NCBI RefSeq assembly: GCF_001311375.1
Contig: NZ_BBAS01000001.1
Coordinates: 62,001-126,000 of the forward strand
Reading direction: 5' to 3'
Source of the DNA: Limosilactobacillus equigenerosi DSM 18793 = JCM 14505
GTDB taxonomy: Bacteria; Bacillota; Bacilli; Lactobacillales; Lactobacillaceae
Length of the DNA: 64,000 nucleotides
Shown one piece after another: positions 20,333 to 29,413 of this stretch (positions within the stretch are counted from its first letter, which is position 1; every line of letters starts with the position of its first letter). The notes below the pieces were generated by a model that saw only the letters and a program-made list of their open reading frames with translations, made no database searches and was not told the DNA's origin. A program made the translations under genes and the position numbers.

Positions 20333-20641
20333 TTATAGTCCTAAGCCCCGAGTGTACTTCCCCATCTTAGCTTGGGTGGCTTGATCAACTTTGGCTAACC
20401 CATCATTAACCGCCGTTAAGACCATGTCTTGTAACATATCCGTATCTTCAGGGTCAACAATGTCCGGCTTAATTTGCAAGTCGGTTAATTGCTTATCGCC
20501 ACTAAAAGTTGCTTTCACCATCCCGTTAGGCGCTTCCCCCGTAAACGTTTGCGCCGCTAATTCTTCTTGTTCGGCCATCATTTGCTTTTGCATCTTTTGG
20601 GCTTGCTTCATCATTTGTTGCATATTCATTCCACGCATCAT
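20333..20641 (-). CDS. nucleoid-associated protein, YbaB/EbfC family
   Basis: 102 residues, starting [22 protein letters not shown], a Met/Gln-rich helix typical of YbaB/EbfC. Binds DNA as a dimer. Sits between dnaX and recR as in most bacteria. Confidence 0.95.
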   Translation of the reverse strand: MMRGMNMQQMMKQAQKMQKQMMAEQEELAAQTFTGEAPNGMVKATFSGDKQLTDLQIKPDIVDPEDTDMLQDMVLTAVNDGLAKVDQATQAKMGKYTRGLGL

Positions 20642-20664
20642 GGTTAAATACCTTCCTTTATCAT

Positions 20665-22355
20665 TTAATCATCATTAACAGTAATATTATCGGCACCAAA
20701 AATCGCCGCCGCTTCATCAACCACCGGATTAGCGACTGGTTCATGTTCAGCCGGCGCATTTTTAGCTTTAAATTGATCTTGATGTTGCGCCAAGTAATCT
20801 TGACGAATTTCGGGCCACTTAGCCGCCGGCACAAACGTCACCGTCCGTTCATTACCAGTTAATTGTTGTAAGCCGGCCGCCATGTGTTGCCCCAGCGGTC
20901 CATCAACCGCCCGTTGGAACAAGAATTGGTTATCAAAGGCCACCACCACGCCAGTTGGACTGGCCGCCACCGGTTGCGAAATACTGATCAAGGACCGTTC
21001 CGCTGGTACAAGGATATTTAATAAGTCGCCCCACAATTCTTTGACATTGTCTAAATCTTGCCGAGTCGCAGCTCCTAAGACCTCATGAATTGGCACTAAG
21101 TTTAGCCGTACGGGAGCCTTTTTAGCTGGTTCCTTAGCTCGCGTTGGCGTCGGCGCCGGTTGGGCGGGGCGAGCTAACACTTGTTGCAGTTGTTGTTGTA
21201 ATTGGTTAACTTGCGCTTGAAGTTGGCTAACCTGTTGATTATCAACCCCGGCGCTTTGACTTACTCCTAAGTCCGGTTGACTAAGCCGCACCGTTAAAAC
21301 TTCCAAGTAAACATCCGGGTGATTGGTGAAGCGCATTTCGTCTTGCACATGATTAATCGTATCAATCATCGTGTACAGTTGTGCTGGTTGCGTCGCTTGG
21401 GCTAGTGCCGTGAAATCATCACTCGTTAACCCGGTCATGACGACATCAACTAAGTCTCGCGCTTCTTGGAATAACAACACATCCCGCACTAACGTTAGTA
21501 AATCTTCGGTAAAACGCTGACCATCTTTTCCCGCCGCTAAAATTTGTCCCATCGTTTCTAACGCCGGCGCACTTTCATGCTGAACTACTTGTAAGAAGTA
21601 TTGCTTTAATAATTGCTTGGTAACACTTCCCGTGACTAACAAGGCGTTATCAAGGTCCACTTGATCTTGACCGTACGAAAGGACTTGATCGAGAATACTC
21701 AATGCATCCCGCATTCCCCCTTCGGCCGCATTCGCCACCACTCGTAACGCTTGTTCATCATACGGGATTTGCTTTTGATCTAAGATGTAGACCATCCGAT
21801 CAAAGGCTTGTTGCGGTGAAATCCGCCGGAAATCAAACCGTTGCACCCGCGAAATAATTGTTAACGGAATCTTATGCGGCTCGGTCGTCGCCAAAATAAA
21901 AATAACATTGGCTGGCGGTTCTTCCAGTGTCTTTAACAAGGCGTTAAAGGCCCCCGTCGAAAGCATGTGAACTTCATCGATAATGTAAACCTTATAATCA
22001 GCTAGCGTTGGCGCATACTTGGCCTTATCCCGAATGTCGCGAATTTCTTCGACCCCATTGTTAGACGCCGCGTCAATTTCGATTACATCGCCAAGTTGAT
22101 TATTCGTAATCGCTTGGCAAATTTCACATTCGTTACATGGTTCGCCATCGACTTGATGATGACAATTAATCGCTTTGGCAAAAATTTTCGCCGCCGACGT
22201 TTTCCCAGTTCCCCGTGGGCCAGAGAACAAGTACGCATGGGTCATTTGCTTCGTAATAATCGAATTTTTTTTAAAGTTTTGACGACCACCTCTTGTCCCA
22301 CCATATCTTGGAACTTTTGGGGCCGCCAAACCCGGTATAACGCTTGATAACTCAC
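20665..22355 (-). CDS. dnaX: DNA polymerase III subunits gamma/tau, frameshifted near its start
   Basis: Clamp loader motor. GTG 22355 ([20 protein letters not shown]), downstream of GGAGG. An eight-base A/T run at 22265-22272 breaks the frame after VVVKTLK; it resumes [14 protein letters not shown]. Walker [10 protein letters not shown], zinc cluster C-8-C-2-C-2-[15 protein letters not shown] and DEVHMLS follow. The C-terminal third is a Q/A/P-rich tau segment. About 563 residues. The shift is near the N terminus, so it is unrelated to the programmed gamma frameshift of E. coli. Confidence 0.94.
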
Positions 22356-22423
22356 CGTTAATTGTCCTCCCTGCTTCGTAATTAACTCTTTTCTATTATA
22401 CCGACCAAACCGTGGTATTGCTA

Positions 22424-22457
22424 TTAAAAATAGGGAGCCCACCAAAGATGGACTCCC
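22424..22457 (-). terminator. terminator of the SRP RNA gene
   Basis: GGGAGTCCATC / GGTGGGCTCCC hairpin on the minus strand followed by TATTTTTA. Confidence 0.8.
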
Positions 22458-22467
22458 AACTTAATTT

Positions 22468-22566
22468 CATCGTAACACAGAACACAAATGACATCTTACT
22501 TAGTGCTGCTTCCTTCCGGACCTGACACGGTTCGTAAGCACACCTTGTCCTGTGGCCTTACGGCAA
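22468..22566 (-). ncRNA. ffs: signal recognition particle RNA, small bacterial type
   Basis: The minus strand has the invariant SRP domain IV core GTGTCAGGTCCGGAAGG with AGCAGC on the other side of the loop. The ends pair: CGTAA plus CACAGGACA against TGTTCTGTG plus TTACG, closing a hairpin of about 99 bases. Partners with Ffh in membrane targeting. Located between dnaX and tadA, a usual Firmicute position. Lacks the Alu domain of Bacillus. Confidence 0.93.
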
Positions 22567-22597
22567 TATTAATCATACACTACTTTTGTTCAAAATG

Positions 22598-23116
22598 CTA
22601 GTTGGAAGTTAGCTCATTTTTAGCGACCGCTCGGCGGGCTTTTTTGGCCGCCTTTTGCCGTTGCCGAATCGCTTTAAAGAATTGTTTCAGCATTTGACTA
22701 CTCTGCGCTTCCATCACGTGCGGGTGCACGGTGACTTGGTGATTCAACCGGTCATCTTCTAACAAACGATACAAACTCCTGGTCGCCCCGGCTTTGGGAT
22801 CATCGGCGCCATAATAAACCGTCTTAATCCGGGCATTCACAATCGCTCCGCTACACATCAAACATGGTTCTAGCGTGACGTATAATTCGCAATCTTCTAA
22901 CCGCCAACTTTTTAACGCTTGGTTAGCTTCCATAATCGCTAACATTTCTGCGTGATACGTCACATCTTGGAACCGCTCGCGCATATTGTGACCTCGGCCA
23001 ATAATTTGACCGTCATGCACAATCACCGCTCCAATCGGGACTTCGCCCATTAATTCCGCGGCATGGGCTTCTTTAAATGCTTCTTGCATATAATATTCTG
23101 GATTTGGTTGGTTCAC
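22598..23116 (-). CDS. tadA: tRNA-specific adenosine(34) deaminase
   Basis: Makes inosine at the wobble position of tRNA-Arg(ACG). Zinc motif HAEMLAI and PCLMCSGAI. Start placed at GTG 23116 (NQPNPEYYMQEAFKEA), downstream of AGGAAGG and an eight-T spacer; the longer open frame upstream reads through leader sequence. About 172 residues with a basic C-terminal tail (RQKAAKKARR). Confidence 0.93.
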   Translation of the reverse strand: MNQPNPEYYMQEAFKEAHAAELMGEVPIGAVIVHDGQIIGRGHNMRERFQDVTYHAEMLAIMEANQALKSWRLEDCELYVTLEPCLMCSGAIVNARIKTVYYGADDPKAGATRSLYRLLEDDRLNHQVTVHPHVMEAQSSQMLKQFFKAIRQRQKAAKKARRAVAKNELTSN

Positions 23117-23248
23117 AAAAAAAACTACCTTCCTCGCTCTAATTTCACCTTTCATTATAGCAATTCAATCCGCCCGCTTAAAATTTTTTTTAACAAATCT
23201 TTTTAAACGTTCCCACCCTTGGGCTAGCGTCATTCCCAGCCCTTATAA

Positions 23249-23296
23249 CCACAATATCTTGTGTCGAAGTGAGTTGCTAACCACAAGATATTGAGT
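23249..23296 (+). promoter_or_regulatory. pair of NrdR boxes upstream of nrdHEF
   Basis: CCACAATATCTTGTGT (23249-23264) and CCACAAGATATTGAGT (23281-23296), starts 32 bases apart, match the NrdR consensus ACACNATATNTNGTGT. Three helical turns of spacing is characteristic. The second overlaps a TATACT-like -10. Confidence 0.88.
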
Positions 23297-23339
23297 ATAC
23301 TAATATCATTATGATTATATCCTAGGGAGGCATTTAACC

Positions 23340-23565
23340 ATGGAAATTACGGTTTACTCAAAAAAACAATTGTGTCCAATGTACAATGACGAAACGATTT
23401 TTAAATGAACACGGGGCCCAATTTAACGAAATCAATTTAAGCGACCACCCCGAATTAATTGACGAACTTAAACAAGCTGGCTTCGCCGCCACCCCTATTA
23501 TCAAAACGGACACTGGTGTTAGTTTTACTGGTTTCCGGCCCAGCGATTTACAGCAGCTCATTTAA
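23340..23565 (+). CDS. nrdH: glutaredoxin-like protein NrdH, frameshifted
   Basis: Electron donor for class Ib ribonucleotide reductase. ATG 23340, 9 bases after GGGAGG. MEITVYSK then, after removing one A from the seven-base run at 23360-23366, NNCVQCTMTKRFLNEHG with the CxxC redox pair; ends GFRPSDLQQLI. Corrected length is 74 residues. First gene of nrdHEF; nrdI is not in the cluster. Confidence 0.93.
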
Positions 23566-23581
23566 CCAAGGAGGAAAGTTC

Positions 23582-25751
23582 ATGGCTCTGTCAGATATCG
23601 ACGTTACCCAAGCAAAATACTTTGAACTCAACAACCAAATTAACATTCCCAAAAACGGTCAAATTCAACTCGATAAAGATCAAGCGGCCCTAGCCGACTT
23701 TCTCGCCACGAACGTGAAACCCAACACGAAGACGTTTAACTCCGTGGCCGAACGCTTAACTTGGTTAATTGATCACGACTACTTAGAAGCTGACTTCATT
23801 CACCAATACCCAATGGCCTTTATCGAACGGCTATACCAATACTTAAACGATCAAGATTTTCATTTTCAATCCTTTATGGCCGCCTACAAGTTTTACGCGC
23901 AATACGCCTTAAAGACCGACGATAAAGAATTTTATTTAGAAAATTATCTTGATCGCGTGGCCATGAACGCCCTCTTCTTAGCCCATGGCGACCAAGAATT
24001 GGCGATGCAATTGGCTGACGAATTAATTCACCAACGGTACCAACCAGCCACCCCAACCTTTTTAAATGCAGGACGGAAACGGCGTGGCGAATTCGTCAGT
24101 TGTTTTGAACTCCAAGCAACGGATGATATGAACTCCATTGGGCGGGTCATTAATTCGGCCCTCCAACTCTCTAAAATTGGGGGTGGGGTCGGCATTAGCT
24201 TAACTAACTTGCGGGAAGCCGGGGCCCGATCAAAAAGATTAAGGGCGCTAGTAGCGGGGTCGTCCCAGTAATGAAGTTATTAGAAGATACCTTCTCGTAC
24301 TCCAACCAACTTGGTCAACGCCAAGGGGCCGGGGTGGTTTACCTGAGCGTCTTCCACCCAGATATTATCGACTTTTTAGGGGCTAAAAAAAGAAAATGCC
24401 GACGAAAAAGTCCGGATTAAGACCTTGTCCCTTGGAATTACCGTTCCTGACAAGTTTTACGAATTAGTCGAAGCTAATGCTGACATGTATTTATTCAGTC
24501 CTTACGACGTCGAAAAAGTTTATGGCCAACCATTTGCTTACGTTGATATCACGGCGGAATACGACCGAATGGTAGCGAACCCCGCTATTCATAAGGTGAA
24601 AGTGAACGCGCGGAGTTTAGAAGATGAAATTAGTAAACTCCAACAAGAATCAGGCTACCCTTATATCGTTAATATCGATACTGAAAACCGGGCCAATCCA
24701 ATTGCGGGGCGGATTATTATGAGTAACTTGTGTTCCGAAATCGCGCAAGTCCAAACCCCATCCCAAATTAACGATGATCAAACCTATGCCCACCTGGGAA
24801 CTGACGTGAGTTGTAACTTGGGGTCAACCAACGTTGCCAATTTAATGGAAACCCCCGACTTCGGCCAATCCATCCAAGCGATGGTGCGCGCCTTAACTTA
24901 TATTAGTGACATCGAAAGTTTGGCCACTGTTCCAACGATCAAGCACGGGAACGATCAACTGCACGCCATTGGCTCGGGGCAATGGGCTTGCACGGCTTTT
25001 TAGCTAAGCACCACATCCAATACGGGAGCCCCGTCGCCGTGGAATTCACGAGCGTCTACTTTATGCTGCTCAACTACTGGTCATTAGTGGCCTCCCATCA
25101 ATTAGCCGTCGAACGGCATCAAACCTTCGCTAACTTTGAGGATAGCCAATACGCCACGGGCGAATATTTTGACCAATACCTTAACCACGACTACCGGCCA
25201 CAATCAACGGCCGTGCAAGCATTATTTGCCAATCATTTCCTACCAAGTCCAGCTGACTGGGCCACGTTAAAAGCGCAAGTGATGTCGGATGGTTTATACA
25301 ACGCCTATCGCCTAGCGGTCGCTCCCAACGGCTCGACCTCTTACATCGGGGATTCCACGTCCAGTCTGCACCCGATTATCAACCGGATTGAAGAACGGCA
25401 AGAAGCTCCATTGGAAAGATTTACTACCCAGCGCCATATTTAAGTAACAATACGTTGCCATACTATCAATCTGCCTATGACACGGATATGCGCCACGTGA
25501 TTGATACTTACGCCGCCGCGCAAGTCCACGTTGACCAAGCGTTATCCATGACCTTATTCTTGCGCTCCACGATTCCAAGTGGACTCTATGAATGGAAAGC
25601 TGGCCGGACGGAGAAAATGACGACCCGGGATTTAAACATCCTCCGCCACTATGCGTTCCAAAGTGGCATTAAATCCATTTACTATATCCGTACATTTACG
25701 GATGACGAGAGTGAAATTGGTGCGAACCAATGTGAAAGTTGTTCCATTTAG
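23582..25751 (+). CDS. nrdE: ribonucleoside-diphosphate reductase class Ib alpha subunit, four frameshifts
   Basis: Catalytic subunit. ATG 23582 after GGAGG. Active-site region [44 protein letters not shown] and the C-terminal redox pair CESCSI are all present. Shifts near 24229 (missing C in GGGGCCCCG), 24385-24391 (extra A in a run of seven), 24973 (missing base before GGGG) and 25407 (missing base). Corrected length is about 723 residues. Lacks the N-terminal ATP cone of class Ia enzymes. Confidence 0.94.
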
Positions 25752-25790
25752 CTTATAATAAGATTATTAACTAACTTAAAGGAGCCACGC

Positions 25791-26792
25791 ATGAACTTAA
25801 CAAATTATGATGCCATCAATTGGAACCAAGTATCCGATATGATTGATAAGGCAACTTGGGAAAAATTAACCGAACAATTTTGGTTAGATACCCGGATTCC
25901 AGTCGCCAATGACCTTGGTGAATGGCGGGAATTAGATGATGATCACCGTTGGGTCGTTGGTCACGTTTTTGGGGGCTTAACCCTACTTGATACCCTGCAA
26001 TCGGAACAAGGGTTGGCCGCGTTACGACAAAACGTTCAAACGCCCCATGAAACGGCGGTTTTAAATAACATCCAATTCATGGAATCCGTCCACGCGAAGA
26101 GTTACTCAACGATTTTCTCGACGTTAAACACCAATGAAGAAATCGATGAAATCTTTGAGTGGTCAAACACCCAAGAATTCTTACAAAAAAAGGCGATTGA
26201 AATTGGTAACCTCTACATGGATTCCACCGTTGATCCATTAAAGAAAAAGGTTGCCAACGTCTTTTTAGAAACCTTCTTATTCTATTCTGGTTTCTACACC
26301 CCGCTTTACTACTTAGGTCACAACCAACTAACCCACGTCGCTGAAATTATTAAGTTAATTTTACGAGACGAATCGGTCCATGGAACTTACATTGGCTACA
26401 AGTTCCAAGTCGGGATGCGCCAATTAACTGATAATCAACAACAAGATATGCGGGATTGGATGTACAATTTCTTATACGACTTATACGATAACGAAGAAAA
26501 ATACACCCACCTGTTATACGACACGGTTGGTTGGTCTGAAGACGTCTTAACCTTCATTCGTTACAACGCCAACAAGGCTTTAATGAACCTCGGGCAAGAT
26601 CCGCTCTTCCCAGATACAGCCAGTGATGTTAACCCTATCGTGATGAATGGAATTTCAACGTCGACGATTAACCACGACTTCTTTAGTCAAGTCGGGAATG
26701 GTTACCGGCTCGGCGAAGTAGAAGCAATGAACGATAACGATTACCGCGTCCAACGTCCGAACGCCAATAAAGACATCAACCAAGCTGATTAA
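25791..26792 (+). CDS. nrdF: ribonucleoside-diphosphate reductase class Ib beta subunit
   Basis: Provides the tyrosyl radical from a dimanganese or diiron site. 333 residues, intact. Metal ligands in QSEQ, NIQFMESVHAKSYS and RDESVHGTYIG. ATG 8 bases after AAAGGAG, 39 bases past nrdE. Followed by a terminator. Confidence 0.96.
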   Translation: MNLTNYDAINWNQVSDMIDKATWEKLTEQFWLDTRIPVANDLGEWRELDDDHRWVVGHVFGGLTLLDTLQSEQGLAALRQNVQTPHETAVLNNIQFMESVHAKSYSTIFSTLNTNEEIDEIFEWSNTQEFLQKKAIEIGNLYMDSTVDPLKKKVANVFLETFLFYSGFYTPLYYLGHNQLTHVAEIIKLILRDESVHGTYIGYKFQVGMRQLTDNQQQDMRDWMYNFLYDLYDNEEKYTHLLYDTVGWSEDVLTFIRYNANKALMNLGQDPLFPDTASDVNPIVMNGISTSTINHDFFSQVGNGYRLGEVEAMNDNDYRVQRPNANKDINQAD

Positions 26793-26797
26793 ATAAC

Positions 26798-26843
26798 AAA
26801 ACCGTCGCTGCTAAGTCGAACTGACTTAACAACGACGGTTTTT
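26798..26843. terminator. terminator after nrdF
   Basis: AAAACCGTCG ... CGACGGTTTTT hairpin with an internal AAGTC/GACTT pairing. Works for the plus-strand nrd operon and for the minus-strand small gene next to it. Confidence 0.88.
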
Positions 26844-26845
26844 AG

Positions 26846-27020
26846 TTAGGCATGTTTTTGGCGATACCATTTGTATAATTCATACAAATTATCACCAATC
26901 ACCATAACCGGTAACACTTTAAAAAAAGAACAACGATCCTTGGTCAAACACCCAACCATAAATACCAGCGACTACTCCAACAACTAAGAAAAATAAAATT
27001 ACCCCTAATTCCTTATCCAT
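26846..27020 (-). CDS. small membrane protein, 57 residues, unknown function, frameshifted
   Basis: ATG 27020 with a full GGAGGTGA ribosome site. It begins MDKELGVILFFLVVGVVAG with one clear transmembrane segment, then an aromatic-rich stretch and a basic C terminus ending YKWYRQKHA. A seven-base A/T run at 26921-26927 interrupts the frame; removing one base restores GSLFFKVLPVMVIGDNLYE. The strong ribosome site and clean reading after correction support a real gene. I do not recognise a family. Lies between nrdF and rplL, each side with a terminator, so it is its own unit. Confidence 0.65.
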
Positions 27021-27144
27021 TTATTTCGTCACCTCCATCATTAAACTTTTGTCTAATTATACCTGATTAGCTAACGTAATAATCAAAAAAATTTTAAACG
27101 TCACGTTTTTTGCATTAAGCGTTAAAATTCCCTCTTTAGGCCAC

Positions 27145-27181
27145 AAAAAAAACCGCCTTCCCAAATGGGAAAGCGGTTTTT
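27145..27181. terminator. terminator after rplL
   Basis: AAAAAACCGC / GCGGTTTTT hairpin with TTCCC...GGGAA extension. Confidence 0.88.
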
Positions 27182-27199
27182 GAAGCATTAAGGGTGAAA

Positions 27200-27565
27200 T
27201 TACTTAAGCGTAATCGTAGCACCAACTTCTTCAAGCTTAGCCTTGATGTCGTTAGCTTCGTCTTCCTTAACGTCTTCCTTAACGGCTGCAGGAGCACCGT
27301 CAACGATAGCCTTAGCGTCCTTAAGACCAAGACCAGTGATGTCCTTAACAACCTTGATAACCTTAACCTTAGCAGAACCTGCTGAAGTTAATTCTACCGT
27401 GAAGCTGTCCTTGGCAGCAGCATCGCCACCAGCAGCACCAGCAACGGCAACTGGAGCAGCAGCTGAAACGTCAAATTCTTCTTCGATTGCCTTAACTAAG
27501 TCGTTAAGATCTGAGATTGATGCTTCCTTTAATGAAGCAATGATAGCATCCTTATCAAAAGCCAT
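27200..27565 (-). CDS. rplL: ribosomal protein L7/L12
   Basis: 121 residues, intact. N-terminal dimerisation helix, an Ala/Gly-rich hinge around residues 35-50 and the C-terminal [18 protein letters not shown] factor-binding helix. Stalk protein anchored by L10 encoded just upstream. Confidence 0.98.
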   Translation of the reverse strand: MAFDKDAIIASLKEASISDLNDLVKAIEEEFDVSAAAPVAVAGAAGGDAAAKDSFTVELTSAGSAKVKVIKVVKDITGLGLKDAKAIVDGAPAAVKEDVKEDEANDIKAKLEEVGATITLK

Positions 27566-27630
27566 GTTATTATCCTCCGAAATATCTTATATAGCTATTT
27601 GTAAATTAAAATTATGCGGCCCAAAGCTGA

Positions 27631-28134
27631 TTATGCAGCTTCTTCTTCGGCCTTGTCGGCAACTGCCTTGACAGCCCGCGCGATCTTGCGCATTGGGTCT
27701 GACAATGCAGAAGCAAGCATTGAAAGTAATTCTTCACGACCAGGCATGTTGGCGTATTCGTTAATTTCGTCAAGCGTCTTAACGGCACCTTCAATGAACC
27801 CACCCTTAATTTCAAGGGCTTCGTGGGCGTCAGCGAACTTCTTTACAATCTTGGCTGGGGCAATTGGATCTTCATCTGAAGAAACGATAGCCGTAGGTCC
27901 AACAAAGACATCGTTCAATGCTTCGTAGTCCGTACCTTCAACGGCGCGGGTCAAGATCTTGTTCTTAATAACTTGCATCTTAACACCGGCTTCACGTAAT
28001 TGCTTACGTAAATCAGTAACTTCTTCCACCGTTAAACCACGGTAGTCAACTACTAAGGCCGTTGCAGCGTTAGTTAACAATTCGTTGGTTGCCTTAACGG
28101 CTTCCGCCTTCTTTGCGATTGTTGCTTCACTCAT
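27631..28134 (-). CDS. rplJ: ribosomal protein L10
   Basis: 167 residues, intact. [19 protein letters not shown] is the RNA-binding start; the C-terminal helix (residues 135-160) carries L12 dimers. Separated from rplKA by 4 kb of unrelated genes. Confidence 0.98.
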   Translation of the reverse strand: MSEATIAKKAEAVKATNELLTNAATALVVDYRGLTVEEVTDLRKQLREAGVKMQVIKNKILTRAVEGTDYEALNDVFVGPTAIVSSDEDPIAPAKIVKKFADAHEALEIKGGFIEGAVKTLDEINEYANMPGREELLSMLASALSDPMRKIARAVKAVADKAEEEAA

Positions 28135-28169
28135 TTCAATTTCACCTCCATTCTGTCTAAATTTGATTT

Positions 28170-28320
28170 GGATTTAAAAAAATCCCTATGACAAGCAGAC
28201 ATAGAGAAGAACATTTACACGTTTCTTCCTCGGCAGGCAAAATTAAGACTATCATAGTCGCCTGAGTCTTAGGTCGAGTCATATTTAATCAACTATTAAA
28301 GTTTAGCAAACTCCGCTGCT
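28170..28320 (-). promoter_or_regulatory. L10 leader (autoregulatory 5' UTR of rplJL)
   Basis: About 150 bases between the promoter region and rplJ on the minus strand. It holds a CTATG ... CATAG hairpin followed by seven Ts (28171-28205) that looks like an attenuator, and an upstream CGACCTAAGACTCAGGCG segment resembling the conserved L10(L12)4 binding region. Identified by position and composition; a covariance model is needed for exact limits. Confidence 0.6.
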
Positions 28321-28358
28321 ATTGACAAGGAAATCATCCCATTTTCTTCAAATTAAAT

Positions 28359-28388
28359 TTTGTCTCATATTCTTAGATTTGCTATAAT
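28359..28388 (+). promoter_or_regulatory. promoter of the DUF554 gene
   Basis: TTGTCT (28359-28364) and TATAAT (28383-28388), spacing 18. Confidence 0.65.
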
Positions 28389-28418
28389 AATCAAACTAAT
28401 TATATGGAGGAAGATTAT

Positions 28419-29141
28419 ATGCCTGGACTTGGAACAATTATTAACGCCCTTGCCATCATCGTCGCTGGCTGCGTTGGAATTGGCTGCCAACGCATCTTAA
28501 CCCCAGCGATTCAAAAAAACGTCCTACAAGCCATCGGGATTAGTGTCATTTTCGTCGGAGTCACCGGGACGATTGCTAATAGTTTGCTTTACCAACACGG
28601 TCAATTTAACACTCAAGGCTCGATTGCTAGTATCATTTCACTTGCCCTTGGAGTTGCCCTGGGGACTTGGTGGGATTTAGATGGTAAATTTAACCGCTTT
28701 GGGATTTGGTTACGACATAAAGTTAACCGCGATCACGATTCTCACTTTATTGATGGCTTTATTACCGCTAGTTTAACGGTCATCATTGGGGCCATGGGGA
28801 TTGTTGGGGCCTTTCAAGACGGGCTTGACCATAATTTAACCACCCTGATTACCAAAGCAATCATTGACTTTATTACCGTCGCTATGATGTCAGTGACCTT
28901 TGGCGTCGGCCCTTTATTCAGTGCCTTTCCGTTGGCAATTTATCAATTAACAATGACCTACTTAGCCGTCATTTTAAAACCCTTACTCAGCGCGACCATG
29001 ATTACGGGGATTTCCTTGGTTGGGTCCATCATCATCACTTGTATCGGGCTCAATCTCGCCTTTGACACTAAGATTAAAGTCGCCAATTACGTCCCGGCTT
29101 TAATCGTGGTTGTATTATATTTAGCACTTTGGCCATTATAG
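28419..29141 (+). CDS. DUF554 family membrane protein
   Basis: 240 residues with about six or seven hydrophobic helices; starts MPGLGTIINALAIIVAG and has the GVTGTIANSL and GALGTWWDLD-like glycine segments of DUF554 (YdfK type). Function unknown. ATG 28419 chosen because GGAGG stands 8 bases upstream; the earlier in-frame start would lie inside the ribosome site. Own promoter, oriented opposite to the ribosomal genes on both sides. Confidence 0.85.
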   Translation: MPGLGTIINALAIIVAGCVGIGCQRILTPAIQKNVLQAIGISVIFVGVTGTIANSLLYQHGQFNTQGSIASIISLALGVALGTWWDLDGKFNRFGIWLRHKVNRDHDSHFIDGFITASLTVIIGAMGIVGAFQDGLDHNLTTLITKAIIDFITVAMMSVTFGVGPLFSAFPLAIYQLTMTYLAVILKPLLSATMITGISLVGSIIITCIGLNLAFDTKIKVANYVPALIVVVLYLALWPL

Positions 29142-29144
29142 GGG

Positions 29145-29174
29145 TTGCACATTAAAAAAAGACCATGATAAAAT
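29145..29174 (+). promoter_or_regulatory. promoter of the serine leader and permease
   Basis: TTGCAC (29145-29150) and TAAAAT (29169-29174), spacing 18, immediately after the DUF554 stop codon. Confidence 0.6.
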
Positions 29175-29208
29175 TCTAATATACTTTTAATTTAAGGAGG
29201 ACATACCA

Positions 29209-29277
29209 ATGAACAACACAAATCAAATCAACTTATTCATGCTTAACACTTCCTCCTCCTCATCTAGTTTGACATAA
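29209..29277 (+). CDS. serine-rich leader peptide, 22 residues
   Basis: ATG 29209 is 8 bases after a perfect AAGGAGG. The peptide starts MNNTNQINLFMLNT, then six serines in a row (codons TCC TCC TCC TCA TCT AGT, 29251-29268), then L-T and stop TAA at 29275-29277. Both serine codon boxes are used, so the run is not a simple nucleotide repeat. The stop codon lies inside the first strand of an antiterminator hairpin. This is the layout of attenuator leaders such as those of E. coli trp or his, here sensing charged tRNA-Ser upstream of a serine/threonine-type permease. No matching family is known to me. Confidence 0.8.
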   Translation: MNNTNQINLFMLNTSSSSSSLT

Positions 29278-29388
29278 CTGGTTGAGGCTTTTTACCATGC
29301 ATTAAAAGTAAAACATTAATTTGCAAACAAAAACCATTAACCAGTTAATCGTCTTATCGAACGACGAACGCGGTTAATGGTTTTTTTT
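29275..29388 (+). promoter_or_regulatory. transcription attenuator with alternative hairpins, upstream of the permease
   Basis: Strand 2 TAACTGGTT (29275-29283, extendable by two pairs) is perfectly complementary to strand 3 AACCAGTTA (29339-29347). Strand 3 overlaps AAACCATTAACC (29331-29342), which pairs over 12 bases with GGTTAATGGTTT (29372-29383), with an inner TCGTC/GACGA helix, followed by eight Ts to 29388: an intrinsic terminator. The two folds share 29337-29342 and exclude each other. A ribosome at the leader stop covers strand 2 and allows termination; a ribosome stalled on the first serine codons leaves strand 2 free and favours readthrough. Confidence 0.8.
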
Positions 29389-29413
29389 CGTTGCACGAAA
29401 GGAAGGAATTAGC

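Noticed and set aside
22265-22272. Programmed frameshift in dnaX
   Set aside because: The run lies near the N terminus before Walker A, so a shift there would not make gamma; it matches the run errors elsewhere.
29209-29413. T-box leader for the permease
   Set aside because: No T-box sequence (GGTGGNACCGCG) or stem I is present; the terminator competes with a helix containing the leader stop codon instead.
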